DNA of 64,000 nucleotides from Streptomyces sp. NBC_01775 (GTDB lineage: Bacteria > Actinomycetota > Actinomycetes > Streptomycetales > Streptomycetaceae), in NCBI RefSeq assembly GCF_035917675.1, contig NZ_CP109104.1, forward strand, positions 2,418,001-2,482,000, given 5' to 3'. The notes below the pieces were generated by a model, which was given only the letters and a program-made list of their open reading frames with translations, ran no database searches and was not told the origin of the DNA. The position numbers were made by a program, and so were the translations under genes. This document shows, piece by piece, positions 24,251-33,327 of this stretch (position 1 is its first letter; each line of letters opens with the position of its first letter).

Positions 24251-25557
24251 TGTGTGGGGCCGGCGACGGCCGGGATCGCGAGCCCGGCACGGAAAGCGGG
24301 GCGGCGGAAAGCGGGGCGGACAACGAGCGTGCACGCTTCTCCTCGCTGCTGGAGGAGAGCGCCGAGGACCTGTACGAGAACGCACCCTGCGGCTATCTCT
24401 CCACCCTGCTGGACGGACGGATCGCGAAGGTCAACCACACCCTGCTGAGCTGGCTCGGCTACCGCCGCGAGGATCTGCTCGGCCGCAGACGCTTCGCCGA
24501 CCTGCTCACCGTCGGCGGCAAGCTCTACCACGAGACCCACTTCGCCCCGTTGCTGCGGATGCAGGGAGAAATCAGCAGTATCGCGCTGGAGCTGGAGGCC
24601 GCGGACGGCAGCCGGCTGCCGGTTCTGGTGACCGCCACTCTCCAGAAGAGCGACGAGGGGGAGCCGCTGCTGATCCGCACCACCGTCCTCGACGCACGTG
24701 ACCGGCGCGCCTACGAGACCGAGCTGCTGCGCGCCCGGCAAGAAGCCGACCGGGAACGCGAACGCCTCCAGCGCCTGGCCACCACGCTCCAGAAGACGCT
24801 CATGCCGCCCGTGCTGGAAAATGTGCCCGGCCTGGACGTCTCCGCGTACTACCACGTCGCCTCCGTCGACGAGGTCGGCGGAGACTTCTACGACCTGTTC
24901 CCGCTGGCCGCCGGAACCTGGGGGCTGTTCCTCGGCGACGTACGGGGCAAGGGCGCGGGCGCAGCCGCCATCACCTCCCTGGTCCGCTACACCCTGCGCG
25001 CGACCGCCGTCTACGAACCCGACCCGGCCGCCGTGCTCGGCCACCTCAACACCGTGCTGAACCGCGAGGCCGACAGCGTCGACCCGCACAGCGCCGACCC
25101 GGACGGTGCCGACCCGCGGTTTTGCACCGTCCTCTTCGGCCGGCTCACCCCCGACGACCGGGGCGGCTTCCGCGTCGCGCTGGCCAGCGGCGGACACCCG
25201 CCGGCGGTCCTCATGCGCGCGGACGGCAGCGCCGATTTCCTGCCCACCCCGGGCGGACAGATGGTCGGCGCCCTGCCGGCCGCCGACATCGCCACCACCA
25301 CCGTGCAACTGGCCCCCGGCGACACCCTGCTGCTGTACACCGACGGCCTCACCGAGGCCCGCACCGCCCTGGAAGGCGAACGCTACGGCGACGAGGCCCT
25401 GCTGGAGCTGTCCCACTCCCTCTCCCCCACCACCGCCCGCTCCTTGGTGACCACCCTGAAAAACCTGCTGGAATCCCTCGGCGCGGGCGTGGAGGACGAC
25501 ACCGCCCTCCTGGCCATCACGGTGCCCCAGCCGGACGGGGGAGGACAGCACCCGTGA
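24250..25557 (+). CDS. rsbP: RsbP-like PAS-PP2C phosphatase
   Basis: A 435-residue signalling phosphatase. A PAS domain (about residues 40-150: APCGYLSTLLDGRIAKVNHTLLSWLGYR) is followed by a short coiled coil (ELLRARQEADRERERLQRLA). A SpoIIE/PP2C domain comes last, with metal-binding aspartates in VGGDFYDLF, GDVRGKGAGAA and LYTDGLTEA, and EDDTALLAI at the end. The order is the same as in B. subtilis RsbP, which dephosphorylates an anti-anti-sigma factor. The RsbQ-like gene immediately upstream overlaps it (TGATG), so they are translated together. The target anti-anti-sigma protein is not in the window. The frame is open far upstream, but only ATG 24250 makes sense. Confidence 0.9.
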   Translation: MCGAGDGRDREPGTESGAAESGADNERARFSSLLEESAEDLYENAPCGYLSTLLDGRIAKVNHTLLSWLGYRREDLLGRRRFADLLTVGGKLYHETHFAPLLRMQGEISSIALELEAADGSRLPVLVTATLQKSDEGEPLLIRTTVLDARDRRAYETELLRARQEADRERERLQRLATTLQKTLMPPVLENVPGLDVSAYYHVASVDEVGGDFYDLFPLAAGTWGLFLGDVRGKGAGAAAITSLVRYTLRATAVYEPDPAAVLGHLNTVLNREADSVDPHSADPDGADPRFCTVLFGRLTPDDRGGFRVALASGGHPPAVLMRADGSADFLPTPGGQMVGALPAADIATTTVQLAPGDTLLLYTDGLTEARTALEGERYGDEALLELSHSLSPTTARSLVTTLKNLLESLGAGVEDDTALLAITVPQPDGGGQHP

Positions 25558-25785
25558 GCGAAGGTCTTGAAGCTCCAGAAGCCCGTGGCCGGTTCCCTCA
25601 ACGACCTCGCCCGGACTGTGGCCGGTCGTGCCGTGCGTCAGCACTGTGGCAAAGGCCCGGTGTACGTCCCGGTCTTCTCGGTTGAGCCGGAGGCAGGGTT
25701 CCGCCTGGCCGCTCCCCCATCCGGCAGAGCTACGTCTCCTCCCCAGGTCGTGTCGTACGCGCATCGCCGCCCTGACAATTGACCG

Positions 25786-27585
25786 ATGGCAACCACCTCC
25801 GGCTCTCCCGCCTCCGCCGCCCCCCGAAGCCCTTTTGCGGCCCCTGGTGCACAGGGCCGGGGGCTGTGGCGCGCGTTCGCGGAAGTGACCGCCGCCGGGT
25901 TGGTGGTGGCCCTCTCCCACCTGGGCCTCCAGGAACTGGGCGACGCGTATCCCGGCTGGCTGCTGTTCCTTCTCGGTGCCGCCGTCCTCGCCCTGCTCGC
26001 CGTCCGCCGTCGCCACCCCGTCACGAGCCTGCTGGGCGTGTCGGCGCTCCTGGGTGTGCTTCCCGCCGCCGGGCTGCCGGCCGCCGTGATCGCGCACACC
26101 TCGGCCAGACAGCTGGCGGCCCCCCGGCGGCGTAACACCGCGTTGCTCGCCTCGGCCGTCCTGACCGTGCTGGCCTGCGCCGTCTTCGCCCCCGTCACCG
26201 GGTTCGGCGGCCATGCCTTCGGGCTGACGCTCGGGGCCGTGCTCGCTGCCACCACGCTGGTCGTGCCGGGGCTCGTCGGCACCTCCGGCGGACAGCAGGA
26301 CCGGCTGCTGCGTGCCCTCCAGGAACGGGCCGCCGCAGCGGAGACGGCCCGCCGGCTCGCTGACAGCGAGTCCCGGATCCATGAGCGGTCCCGTATCGCC
26401 GCCGAGATGCACGATCTGGTCGGCCACCGGCTCAGTCTGATCTCGCTGCATACGGGCGGCCTGGAGATGGCGCTGCAAAAGGAGTCGCCCGAGCTGCGCG
26501 ACGAGGCGGCCCTGGTCCGCCGTGCCACCGGGGACGCGATGCGGGAGCTGCGCGAAGTGCTCGGCGTCCTGGGCCCGTTGGGGCAGGACACCGGCACGGG
26601 AGCCCTGACCGGCACCACGGGCACCCGGTCCGATGTCGAGGCGCTGGCCGAGGAGTCGCGCAGGGTTGGCATACCGGTCGACCTCACCTGGAACGGGCCC
26701 GACCTGGGCGACCGCCCGGCCCAGGTGCGACGCGCGGTGCACCGCGTGGTGCGCGAGTCCCTGACCAACGTGCACCGGTACGCCGCCGGGGCGCACGTCG
26801 GCGTGGTGGTCACGCACACCGACGACCGGGTGGACGTGCTCGTACGCAACGGGCGTCCGTCCGTGGCCCCGGAGGCGGCGACGGGGCTCGGCTCCGGGCG
26901 CGGCCTCGTCGGGCTGCGGGAGCGGGTGACGCTGCTCGGCGGCACCCTGGAGGCGGAGCCGACTCCGGCCGGAGGCTTCGCCGTGACGGCGCGCATCCCG
27001 GCGCAGCCGGATCCGGGAGCGATCCTCGCGAGTACGGAGGCCCCGGCGCCCGACTCGCCCACCGGGCCGGACCCGGCCTCGGGACGGGGCTCCAGCCGCC
27101 GGTTCGGCGGTGTCGGGCGCCGGTTCGTGAGCGCTGTCACCGGGCTCCTCGGGCTGGCGGGCGTGGGCGTGATGATGACGCTCGGCCTCCTCCTCGTCAC
27201 CGAGGCCGCGCCGCAGTCCGAACCGCCCGAGGCCCCGGAACCCCGGGTCGGGATGACCCGCGACCAGGTGGAGGAAGCCGGGGAGTGGGAAGACGCCACG
27301 GCACGCGCGGCGGCGACCGGCCACGAGCCGTCCCGCCCGAAGTCCGTGACGAGCTGCATGTATCCGACGGTGTCGTCCGAGGACTTCGTACCGCTGACCG
27401 AGGGCGAGGGCAAGCGGCCCACCGGGTCGCCCGAGCCGCGACGCGAGGACGCCGACCCGTACGCCGAGGACGGCCCCGGCAAGCTCTTGATCACCCGGTA
27501 CTGTTTCCGGGCCGACAAGCTGACCGCGATCGATCGTTTCACCGTGCCGGTGGTGTCGCAGACGCCACCGTGGGAGTCCCCTTGA
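25786..27585 (+). CDS. NarL-type sensor histidine kinase with extra C-terminal membrane domain
   Basis: A 599-residue sensor kinase. Residues about 30-165 hold four or more membrane helices. The phospho-acceptor His209 is in RIAAEMHDLVGHRLS (HisKA_3), followed by a HATPase domain (RRAVHRVVRESLTNVHRYA and GLGSGRGLVGLRERV). Unusually the kinase does not end there. After a Pro-rich linker comes another transmembrane helix (about residues 447-472) and a ~125-residue exported domain beginning near EPRVGMTRDQVEEAGEW and containing two Cys. The signal may therefore be sensed after the catalytic core. The stop overlaps the response-regulator start, and an ABC exporter follows, typical of a cell-envelope or antibiotic-stress system. 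Confidence 0.9.
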   Translation: MATTSGSPASAAPRSPFAAPGAQGRGLWRAFAEVTAAGLVVALSHLGLQELGDAYPGWLLFLLGAAVLALLAVRRRHPVTSLLGVSALLGVLPAAGLPAAVIAHTSARQLAAPRRRNTALLASAVLTVLACAVFAPVTGFGGHAFGLTLGAVLAATTLVVPGLVGTSGGQQDRLLRALQERAAAAETARRLADSESRIHERSRIAAEMHDLVGHRLSLISLHTGGLEMALQKESPELRDEAALVRRATGDAMRELREVLGVLGPLGQDTGTGALTGTTGTRSDVEALAEESRRVGIPVDLTWNGPDLGDRPAQVRRAVHRVVRESLTNVHRYAAGAHVGVVVTHTDDRVDVLVRNGRPSVAPEAATGLGSGRGLVGLRERVTLLGGTLEAEPTPAGGFAVTARIPAQPDPGAILASTEAPAPDSPTGPDPASGRGSSRRFGGVGRRFVSAVTGLLGLAGVGVMMTLGLLLVTEAAPQSEPPEAPEPRVGMTRDQVEEAGEWEDATARAAATGHEPSRPKSVTSCMYPTVSSEDFVPLTEGEGKRPTGSPEPRREDADPYAEDGPGKLLITRYCFRADKLTAIDRFTVPVVSQTPPWESP

Positions 27586-28322
27586 CTGAGCTGCCCGCTT
27601 CTTCCGACGACCGCCCGGTCCGGGTCCTCCTCGCCGACGACGAGGAGATGATCCGCACCGGCGTCCGGCTGATCCTCCGCCACGCGGAGGGCATCGAGGT
27701 CGTCGGGGAGGCGGCGAACGGCGAGGAGGCGGTACGCGTCGCCACCGAGACCCGTCCCGACGTGGCACTGATCGACGTCCGCATGCCCGTGCTCGACGGG
27801 CTCGCCGCGATCGAACGGCTCCTCGCGCTCCGGCCCCCGCCGCAGGTCGTCATGCTCACCACGTTCGGCGACGAGGAGAACGTGACGCACGCCCTGCGGT
27901 CCGGCGCCACCGGCTTTCTCCTCAAGGACGAGGGCCCGCAGGAGCTGATCAGCGCAGTGCGGGCCGCCGCGACGGGCGACGCGGTCCTCTCCCCCGGCGT
28001 CACCGGCACGGTCATCGCGCGCATGCTGGGCGGCGGCGCGGGCGGCAGTGCCGCTACCGGTTCCGGTACGGCGGAGGCCGAGAAGGCGGGCGGCCCGGCG
28101 CCGGACTCCGGCCCGGGACAGCAACTGGCGGCGCTCACCGGCCGGGAGCGCGACGTCCTCGTACTGCTGGGCCGGGGCCTGGCCAACGTCGACATCGGCC
28201 GTCAACTGGGCATCGGCATCGGCACGGTGAAGACCCACGTCAGCGCCATCCTGGAGAAGACGGGCACGGACAGCCGGGTCCAGGCGGCGGTGCTGGCACA
28301 CCGGGCGGGACTGCTGACCTGA
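27582..28322 (+). CDS. NarL/LuxR-type response regulator
   Basis: A 246-residue two-component response regulator. The receiver domain has LLADDEEM (acidic pair), phospho-acceptor Asp65 in VALIDVRMP, Thr in LTTFGDEE and Lys in FLLKDEGP. A Gly/Ala linker leads to a LuxR-type helix-turn-helix (ALTGRERDVLVLLGRGLANVDIGRQLGIGIGTVKTHV). TTG 27582 is preferred: GGGAG lies 5 bases before it and it overlaps the kinase stop by 4 bases. GTG 27570 is an alternative. Kinase and regulator are surely a pair; the target is probably the ABC genes that follow, through a dyad near 28441-28490. A small hairpin (28330-28347) after the stop may dampen read-through. Confidence 0.9.
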   Translation: MTELPASSDDRPVRVLLADDEEMIRTGVRLILRHAEGIEVVGEAANGEEAVRVATETRPDVALIDVRMPVLDGLAAIERLLALRPPPQVVMLTTFGDEENVTHALRSGATGFLLKDEGPQELISAVRAAATGDAVLSPGVTGTVIARMLGGGAGGSAATGSGTAEAEKAGGPAPDSGPGQQLAALTGRERDVLVLLGRGLANVDIGRQLGIGIGTVKTHVSAILEKTGTDSRVQAAVLAHRAGLLT

Positions 28323-28440
28323 GCCCGCACTCTGCCGTTCGGCAGAGACGGGGCGTCCGCCCGGAGGATTACACACGCGCCGTCGACCGACCTTCGACAG
28401 GTGCCGGATCCACCTCCCGAGGCCGAGGATCCGGGAGTAC

Positions 28441-28490
28441 GGGGCGACAAGGATGAGAGGCAGTCGCACGTTCTCATCCCCCTCGTCCCC
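28441..28490 (+). promoter_or_regulatory. Dyad upstream of ABC exporter genes
   Basis: GGATGAGA (28451-28458) and TCTCATCC (28472-28479) are exact inverted repeats 13 bases apart. Looser symmetry extends outward (GGGGCGAC on the left against CGTCCCC on the right). It lies directly before the ABC ATPase gene and after the response-regulator gene, the expected place for the regulator's binding site. Confidence 0.5.
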
Positions 28491-28507
28491 GTATCTCTGG
28501 AGCAGCC

Positions 28508-29293
28508 ATGTCGATGCAGGCAGCCGCCCCCGCGCCCGCCCACTCCCCCGCGGGTTCCGCCGCCGCCCGCGCCACCGGGCTGAGCAAGGTCTACGGCGAG
28601 AGCGAGACCCGGGTCATCGCCCTGGACTCGGTCTCGGTGGAGTTCGCACGCGGCCGGTTCACCGCGATCATGGGCCCGTCCGGTTCGGGCAAGTCGACGC
28701 TGATGCACTGCATGGCGGGCCTCGACTCGGTCTCCGCGGGCTCCGCGCGCATCGGGGACACCGAGCTGACAGGGCTGAAGGACCGGCAGCTCACCCGGCT
28801 GCGCCGGGACAGCGTCGGCTTCGTCTTCCAGGCGTTCAACCTGCTGCCCACGCTGACGGCGCTGGAGAACATCACGCTGCCGATGGCCATCGCGGGCCGT
28901 AAACCGGACCAGCGGTGGCTGGACACGATCGTGGCGATCGTCGGCCTCTCCGGACGGCTGAACCACCGTCCGTCGCAGCTCTCCGGCGGCCAGCAGCAGC
29001 GCGTCGCCGTGGCCCGCGCCCTCGCGTCCCGGCCGGAGATCGTCTTCGCCGACGAGCCGACCGGCAACCTGGACTCGCGCTCCGGCGCCGAGATCCTGAG
29101 CTTCCTGCGGGACTCCGTACGGGAGTTGGGCCAGACCGTCGTGATGGTCACCCACGACCCGGTGGCCGCCGCCTACGCCGACCGCGTGGTCTTCCTGGCC
29201 GACGGCCGGCTCATCGACGAGCTGCTCTCACCGACCCCCGAGGGCGTACTGGACCGGATGAGGCGCTTCGAGGCGCAGAGCCGTACGAGCTGA
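28508..29293 (+). CDS. ABC transporter ATP-binding protein (MacB/LolD type)
   Basis: A 261-residue ATPase subunit. It shows Walker A GPSGSGKST, Q-loop VFQAFNLLPTLT, signature LSGGQQQRVAVARALA, Walker B IVFADEPTGNLDS and the switch His in MVTHDP. The sequence type is that of MacB/LolD/BceA ATPases, which power type VII mechanotransmission permeases rather than classical import. The start MSMQAA at 28508 is preceded by a GGAGC at good spacing. The partner permease starts 58 bases after the stop. Together they should act on lipoproteins, peptides or antibiotics at the membrane. Confidence 0.95.
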   Translation: MSMQAAAPAPAHSPAGSAAARATGLSKVYGESETRVIALDSVSVEFARGRFTAIMGPSGSGKSTLMHCMAGLDSVSAGSARIGDTELTGLKDRQLTRLRRDSVGFVFQAFNLLPTLTALENITLPMAIAGRKPDQRWLDTIVAIVGLSGRLNHRPSQLSGGQQQRVAVARALASRPEIVFADEPTGNLDSRSGAEILSFLRDSVRELGQTVVMVTHDPVAAAYADRVVFLADGRLIDELLSPTPEGVLDRMRRFEAQSRTS

Positions 29294-29351
29294 CAGGCCG
29301 CCACTCTCCACCCGCACGACATCCATCACGCATCCCTGGAGTGGGACCCCC

Positions 29352-31934
29352 ATGCTGCGTACAGCCCTGCGCAACGTCTTCGCGCACAAAGCCCGGTTGA
29401 TCATGACGGCCCTCGCGGTCATGCTCGGCGTCGCCTTCGTCTCCGGCACGCTCGTCTTCGGCGACAGCGTCGCCTCGGCCCTTCGCGGAGCCTCGGCCAA
29501 GAACCTGAAGGACGTGGCCGTATCCGTACAGGCCGAGTCGGAGGAGTCCGAGGGCCCCGCCGGCGCGGACGACGGCGGCCGGTCCACAACGCTCACCGGT
29601 GACCTGGCCGACAAGGTCCGTACGCTGCCCGGCGTCACGTCCGTACGCGCCACCGTCAACGGCACCGCCACCCTGGCCGCCAAGGACGGCAAGCCGCTGA
29701 ACGCCGACAACAGTTGGCAGAACCTGGCACTCAACTACGCACCGGACAAGCAGCGGGGCGGAGGGGACAGCCAGTTCCCGCTGGCTTCGGGACGCGGCCC
29801 CGCCACCGGCGGCGAGATCGCCCTGGACCGCCGTACAGCCGAGAAGGCCGGCTACGCCATCGGCGACACCGTCCGCTTCGCCACCGACGGCCCGGCCCTC
29901 ACCAAGAAGCTGGTGGGCACCGTCGACACCGATGACCCGCGCGTCACCGCGGGCGGCAGCCTCGCGCTCCTCGACACCGGGACCGCACAGCGGCTCTTCC
30001 TACAGCCGGGCCAGTTCGACGAGCTGACCGTCGACTCGAAGCCCGGCACCGACAACGAGAAGCTCACCCGCGAGATCCGCGAGCTGCTGCCCACCGAGGG
30101 CATGACGGTGACCAGCGGCGCCAAGCTCGCGGACGAGCAGGCGAAGCAGATCGCCGACAGCACCAAGGGCCTCACCCGGATTCTCCTGGCCTTCGCCGCG
30201 ATCGCGCTGTTCGTCGGCGTCTTCATCATCGCCAACACCTTCACCATGCTGATCGCCCAGCGCAGCCGGGAGACAGCGCTGCTGCGCGCCGTGGGGGCCT
30301 CGCGCCGCCAGGTCGTCCGCGCGGTCCTCATCGAGGCGGGGCTCCTCGGACTCGGCGCCTCGACGGCCGGTTTCGCGCTGGGGCTGGGCATCGCGACCGC
30401 CCTGCGACCGCTGCTGAACGCGAGCGGCGCGGGCCTGCCGGGCGGCCCCCTGGTGATCTCCACGAGCGCACTCGTCTGGTCCGTCGTGGTGGGCGTCGGC
30501 GTGACCGTGTTCGCCGCGTGGCTGCCGTCCCGTAAGGCGGCGAAAATCGCCCCGGTCGAGGCGCTGAGCAGCGTCGACCAGGCACCGCCGAAGCGCGGCA
30601 TGGTGCTCCGCAACAGCATCGGCGGCGTCCTCGCGGGCCCGGGCATCCTGATCATGTTGTACATCTCCACGCAGAAGGACGGCGCCGAGAAAAACATCAT
30701 GATCGCCATGCTGGGCGCCGTGCTCACGCTCACCGGCATGATCGTGCTGGCACCGCTCCTGTCCCGTCCGCTGGTCTCCTTGGCGGGCGTACTCACCACC
30801 CGGCTCTTCGGCGTCAGCGGCAAGCTCGCCAAGGAGAACGCGCTGCGCAACCCGCGCCGCACCGCCGCCACCGCCTCGGCCCTGATGATCGGGCTCACCC
30901 TGATCACGGGCATGACCGTGGCCGGCAACTCCACGGAGGCCGCCCTCAAGCAGGAGGCGGTACGCGGCCTGACCGCGGACTACAAGGTGTCCAACGCCGG
31001 TTACGGCGGCATCGACCCCGCACTGGGCGCAAAGGTCGCCAAGGTCCCGGACGTGGCGAACTCGGCACCCGTCGCCTCCTCGGGGCTGACGGCACGAGGT
31101 GAGTTCGCCCTGCTCACCGGAGCGGACCCGCGACAGCTCGGCAAGGTCTCCGACCTGGACTTCAGCAGCGGCTCGCTCGACGCCATCGGCCCCGGAAAGA
31201 TCGCGCTCTCCGACGAACTGGCCAAGACGACCGGCCTGTCGACGGGCGACACCTTCCGGGCAACGCTGGGCCTCGACGACGACGCCAAGAAGAAGCTGAC
31301 CGTCGTCGGCGTCTACGACCGCACCCGCGCCGTCGAGGACGCCATCGGCACCATGCCCGACGTCCTGCCGTACGCCGAGGCCAAGAAGCTCGACAACATC
31401 CTGGTCAAGGCCGCACCCGACGCGAATCCGGGCGTCGTCGACCAGGGCATCCGCAAGGCCCTCGGCAACAGCCCGCTCCTCCAGGTACGGAACCAGGAGC
31501 AGCTCACCAAGGCAGAGTCCGGCGAGATCGGCATGATGCTCAACATGATGTACGGGCTGCTCGGCATGGCCGTCGTCATCGCGGTCCTCGGCGTCATCAA
31601 CACCCTGGCCATGTCGGTCTTCGAGCGCACCCGCGAGATCGGCCTGCTGCGCGCGATCGGCCTCGACGACAGGGGCGTCAAGAAGATGGTGCGCCTGGAG
31701 TCCGTGGTGATCTCCCTGTTCGGCGCGGTCCTGGGCGTCGCCACCGGCATCTTCCTGGCCTGGTCCTGCGGCAGCCTCACCGGCTCCTCCCTGGCCACGT
31801 ACGAAACGGTCCTGCCCTGGGCCCGCCTGGGCCTGTTCCTCCTGCTGGGCCTGGTGATCGGAGTCCTGGCAGCGGTATGGCCGGCCCGCCGAGCGGCCCG
31901 CCTGAACGTGCTGAACTCGATCGGCGCGCAGTAG
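29352..31934 (+). CDS. FtsX-like ABC transporter permease
   Basis: Membrane subunit of 860 residues with two FtsX domains. One helix near the N-terminus (ARLIMTALAVMLGVAFVSGTL) is followed by a ~230-residue extracellular MacB-like periplasmic domain. Then come three helices (LAFAAIALFVGVFIIANTF; ETALLRAVGASRRQVVRAV loop), a second anchor, a second extracellular domain and a final three-helix block with FERTREIGLLRAIGLDDRG. The two loops with Leu-Leu-Arg-Ala-x-Gly are the ATPase-coupling signatures. It belongs to the exporter with the preceding ATPase and is probably controlled by the kinase/regulator pair. A strong bidirectional terminator follows. Confidence 0.95.
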   Translation: MLRTALRNVFAHKARLIMTALAVMLGVAFVSGTLVFGDSVASALRGASAKNLKDVAVSVQAESEESEGPAGADDGGRSTTLTGDLADKVRTLPGVTSVRATVNGTATLAAKDGKPLNADNSWQNLALNYAPDKQRGGGDSQFPLASGRGPATGGEIALDRRTAEKAGYAIGDTVRFATDGPALTKKLVGTVDTDDPRVTAGGSLALLDTGTAQRLFLQPGQFDELTVDSKPGTDNEKLTREIRELLPTEGMTVTSGAKLADEQAKQIADSTKGLTRILLAFAAIALFVGVFIIANTFTMLIAQRSRETALLRAVGASRRQVVRAVLIEAGLLGLGASTAGFALGLGIATALRPLLNASGAGLPGGPLVISTSALVWSVVVGVGVTVFAAWLPSRKAAKIAPVEALSSVDQAPPKRGMVLRNSIGGVLAGPGILIMLYISTQKDGAEKNIMIAMLGAVLTLTGMIVLAPLLSRPLVSLAGVLTTRLFGVSGKLAKENALRNPRRTAATASALMIGLTLITGMTVAGNSTEAALKQEAVRGLTADYKVSNAGYGGIDPALGAKVAKVPDVANSAPVASSGLTARGEFALLTGADPRQLGKVSDLDFSSGSLDAIGPGKIALSDELAKTTGLSTGDTFRATLGLDDDAKKKLTVVGVYDRTRAVEDAIGTMPDVLPYAEAKKLDNILVKAAPDANPGVVDQGIRKALGNSPLLQVRNQEQLTKAESGEIGMMLNMMYGLLGMAVVIAVLGVINTLAMSVFERTREIGLLRAIGLDDRGVKKMVRLESVVISLFGAVLGVATGIFLAWSCGSLTGSSLATYETVLPWARLGLFLLLGLVIGVLAAVWPARRAARLNVLNSIGAQ

Positions 31935-31960
31935 CGGGCGTCCGCCCGCCACACGGACGA

Positions 31961-31996
31961 CGGCCTCGCGAGCGGTGTACTCCGCTCGCGAGGCCG
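31961..31996. terminator. Perfect 15-bp bidirectional terminator
   Basis: CGGCCTCGCGAGCGG (31961-31975) and its exact complement (31982-31996) flank a 6-base loop. It lies between the permease gene on the plus strand and the DUF397 gene on the minus strand, ending both transcripts. Confidence 0.85.
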
Positions 31997-32013
31997 CGAC
32001 GTTCCACTGAGGT

Positions 32014-32223
32014 TCAGGCGCTCAACTGTCCGTCCCGCACGGCCGTGACGAAGGCCGACCAGCCGTCGGCCGGGAACACCAGCATGGGGCCGTGCGTCGC
32101 CTTGCTGTCCCTTACCGGGACGACGGTGGCGAAACCGTCAGCCACCTCGACACACGCACCACCGTCCTGATTGCTGTGAGAGCTTTTGCGCCATGTGACA
32201 GCGCTCAGGTCGATGGATCGCAT
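32014..32223 (-). CDS. DUF397 domain protein
   Basis: A 69-residue DUF397 protein of the kind abundant in Streptomyces. It has the family features LSAVTWRKSSHSNQDGGACVEVADG, VVPVRDSKATHGPMLVFPADGW and FVTAVRDG. DUF397 genes nearly always follow an XRE regulator with a DUF5753 domain. The pairs act in developmental and antibiotic control and may resemble antagonist/regulator modules. Here the start codon lies 19 bases inside the end of the upstream XRE/DUF5753 gene, which is broken. The small partner is intact but orphaned, so it may be unregulated or poorly expressed. Confidence 0.9.
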   Translation of the reverse strand: MRSIDLSAVTWRKSSHSNQDGGACVEVADGFATVVPVRDSKATHGPMLVFPADGWSAFVTAVRDGQLSA

Positions 32224-33040
32224 GTCGCTTCCTCCAACATCCGCAAGATGAGTTCGCGCGACTCCGTCCGGGGGAGCGCGAGGTCGCGCACCGCAGAGTA
32301 CGCCTTCTGGAAACGCACAACCGGGCCGGAATCCTCGATGAGTTCGCCCCGGTACCCGTTCTCGATATACGCGACGGTTCTGCCCTCGGGAAGGAGCAAG
32401 TACCACGTGTCGGTGCTCATCAGACCGTGCATCCCCGCGGTTTGCGGAAGCACGTGCACCGCCACGTTGGCCCGCTCCGTAGCATCCAACAGGTGTTGCA
32501 GCTGTTCGCTCCACTCCTTCTTGTCCCGCAACGGTGTCCTCACACCGCCTCGGAGAGGATCGTCCGGAACGGAGGCGCGTCGTCCCCGTCCAACAACTCC
32601 CGCCGTCCCATCCGAGCTTCGCCCTGCTGGTCCAGTTCCTTCCCCCGGAGGCCGCCCGCAGCGAGCACCTCCCGCGCGTAGGCGGGGGTCTGCAACAACC
32701 CCGGCAGCACACTCACGGCGAAGTGCCACAGGCTCACCGCTTCCGACTCCAGCGCCATGTAACGCCGGTACCGCTCGCGGAACTGGGTGTGGTCCCCGGC
32801 GGCGATCTCCCACAGGACGAGCAGCAGGCCCGGTGTCCTGTAGTACGTGTCGAGGGCCTGGACGACCTCGGGGCTGCCGAGCGTCTTCCCCTTCTCCATC
32901 TAGCCGAACAGGGAGTAGTCCCAGCCCAGTCGCTCGCCGAGCTGCCGCAGGCTCGCCCCGTCCCGAGAAGGACGGGGCCAGGCCTCCGGCCGCGCCCGCC
33001 CAGTCCACAAGAATTCCCGTACGACAACCAGCGCGTACGA
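32205..33040 (-). pseudogene. Broken XRE/DUF5753 regulator
   Basis: Three pieces of one helix-turn-helix regulator survive on the minus strand. The HTH end (SLRQLGERLGWDYSLFG) stops at a TAG (32900-32902) where relatives have a Lys or Arg codon; the frame then continues MEKGKTLGSPEVVQALDTYY. The middle part runs to FRTILSEAV and stops. The C-terminal DUF5753 part (RTPLRDKKEWSEQLQHLL to LRMLEEATCD) is in another frame. The break is explained by a 2-base TG duplication in the CACAC tract at 32541-32545. The N-terminal region before the HTH also looks disturbed. The gene overlaps DUF397 as is normal for the pair. Its upstream limit is approximate. Confidence 0.8.
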
Positions 33041-33327
33041 CAGCCAAGGAGTCCCATGTCCAAGCCGCCCCTGCCCCCGAGGCATTCCTCGGCCATCTCC
33101 ACAGTCGCGGCGTCCTCCTGACCGACCGAACGCAAGCCCGCTGCGATCGATGGGTCACCCGACACCGCCACTACCAAGCAGAAGACTCCGACACTTCCTG
33201 ATCTGGTCGGCTGACGCCCGCCTGGCCCCACCACGCATCGCCATCGCTGCAGCCCAGATGGCAATGTCTGATACTGGCTCTGCCTGGAGTTGCATGACCA
33301 TGGATGGTTATTCAAAAGCCCTCAAGG
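33041..33327. other. Junction between broken regulator and oxygenase genes
   Basis: Nearly 290 bases with no intact gene. On the plus strand a frame ending with TGA at about 33201 reads EAFLGHLHSRGVLLTDRTQ then ARCDRWVTRHRHYQAEDSD, which looks like the end of a lost protein; I do not recognise it. Composition becomes less GC-rich from about 33200 onward, marking the edge of the next segment. Confidence 0.35.

Noticed and set aside
25558..25785. 71-residue plus-strand frame (MKLQKPVAGSLNDLA) before the histidine kinase
   Set aside because: No homology recognised, no ribosome site and poor codon bias; treated as promoter-side intergenic DNA.
23860..27768. 1,302-residue frame on the minus strand
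   Set aside because: Covers the RsbQ, RsbP and kinase genes in antisense; no domain recognised and sequence is repeat-like His/Arg/Gly.
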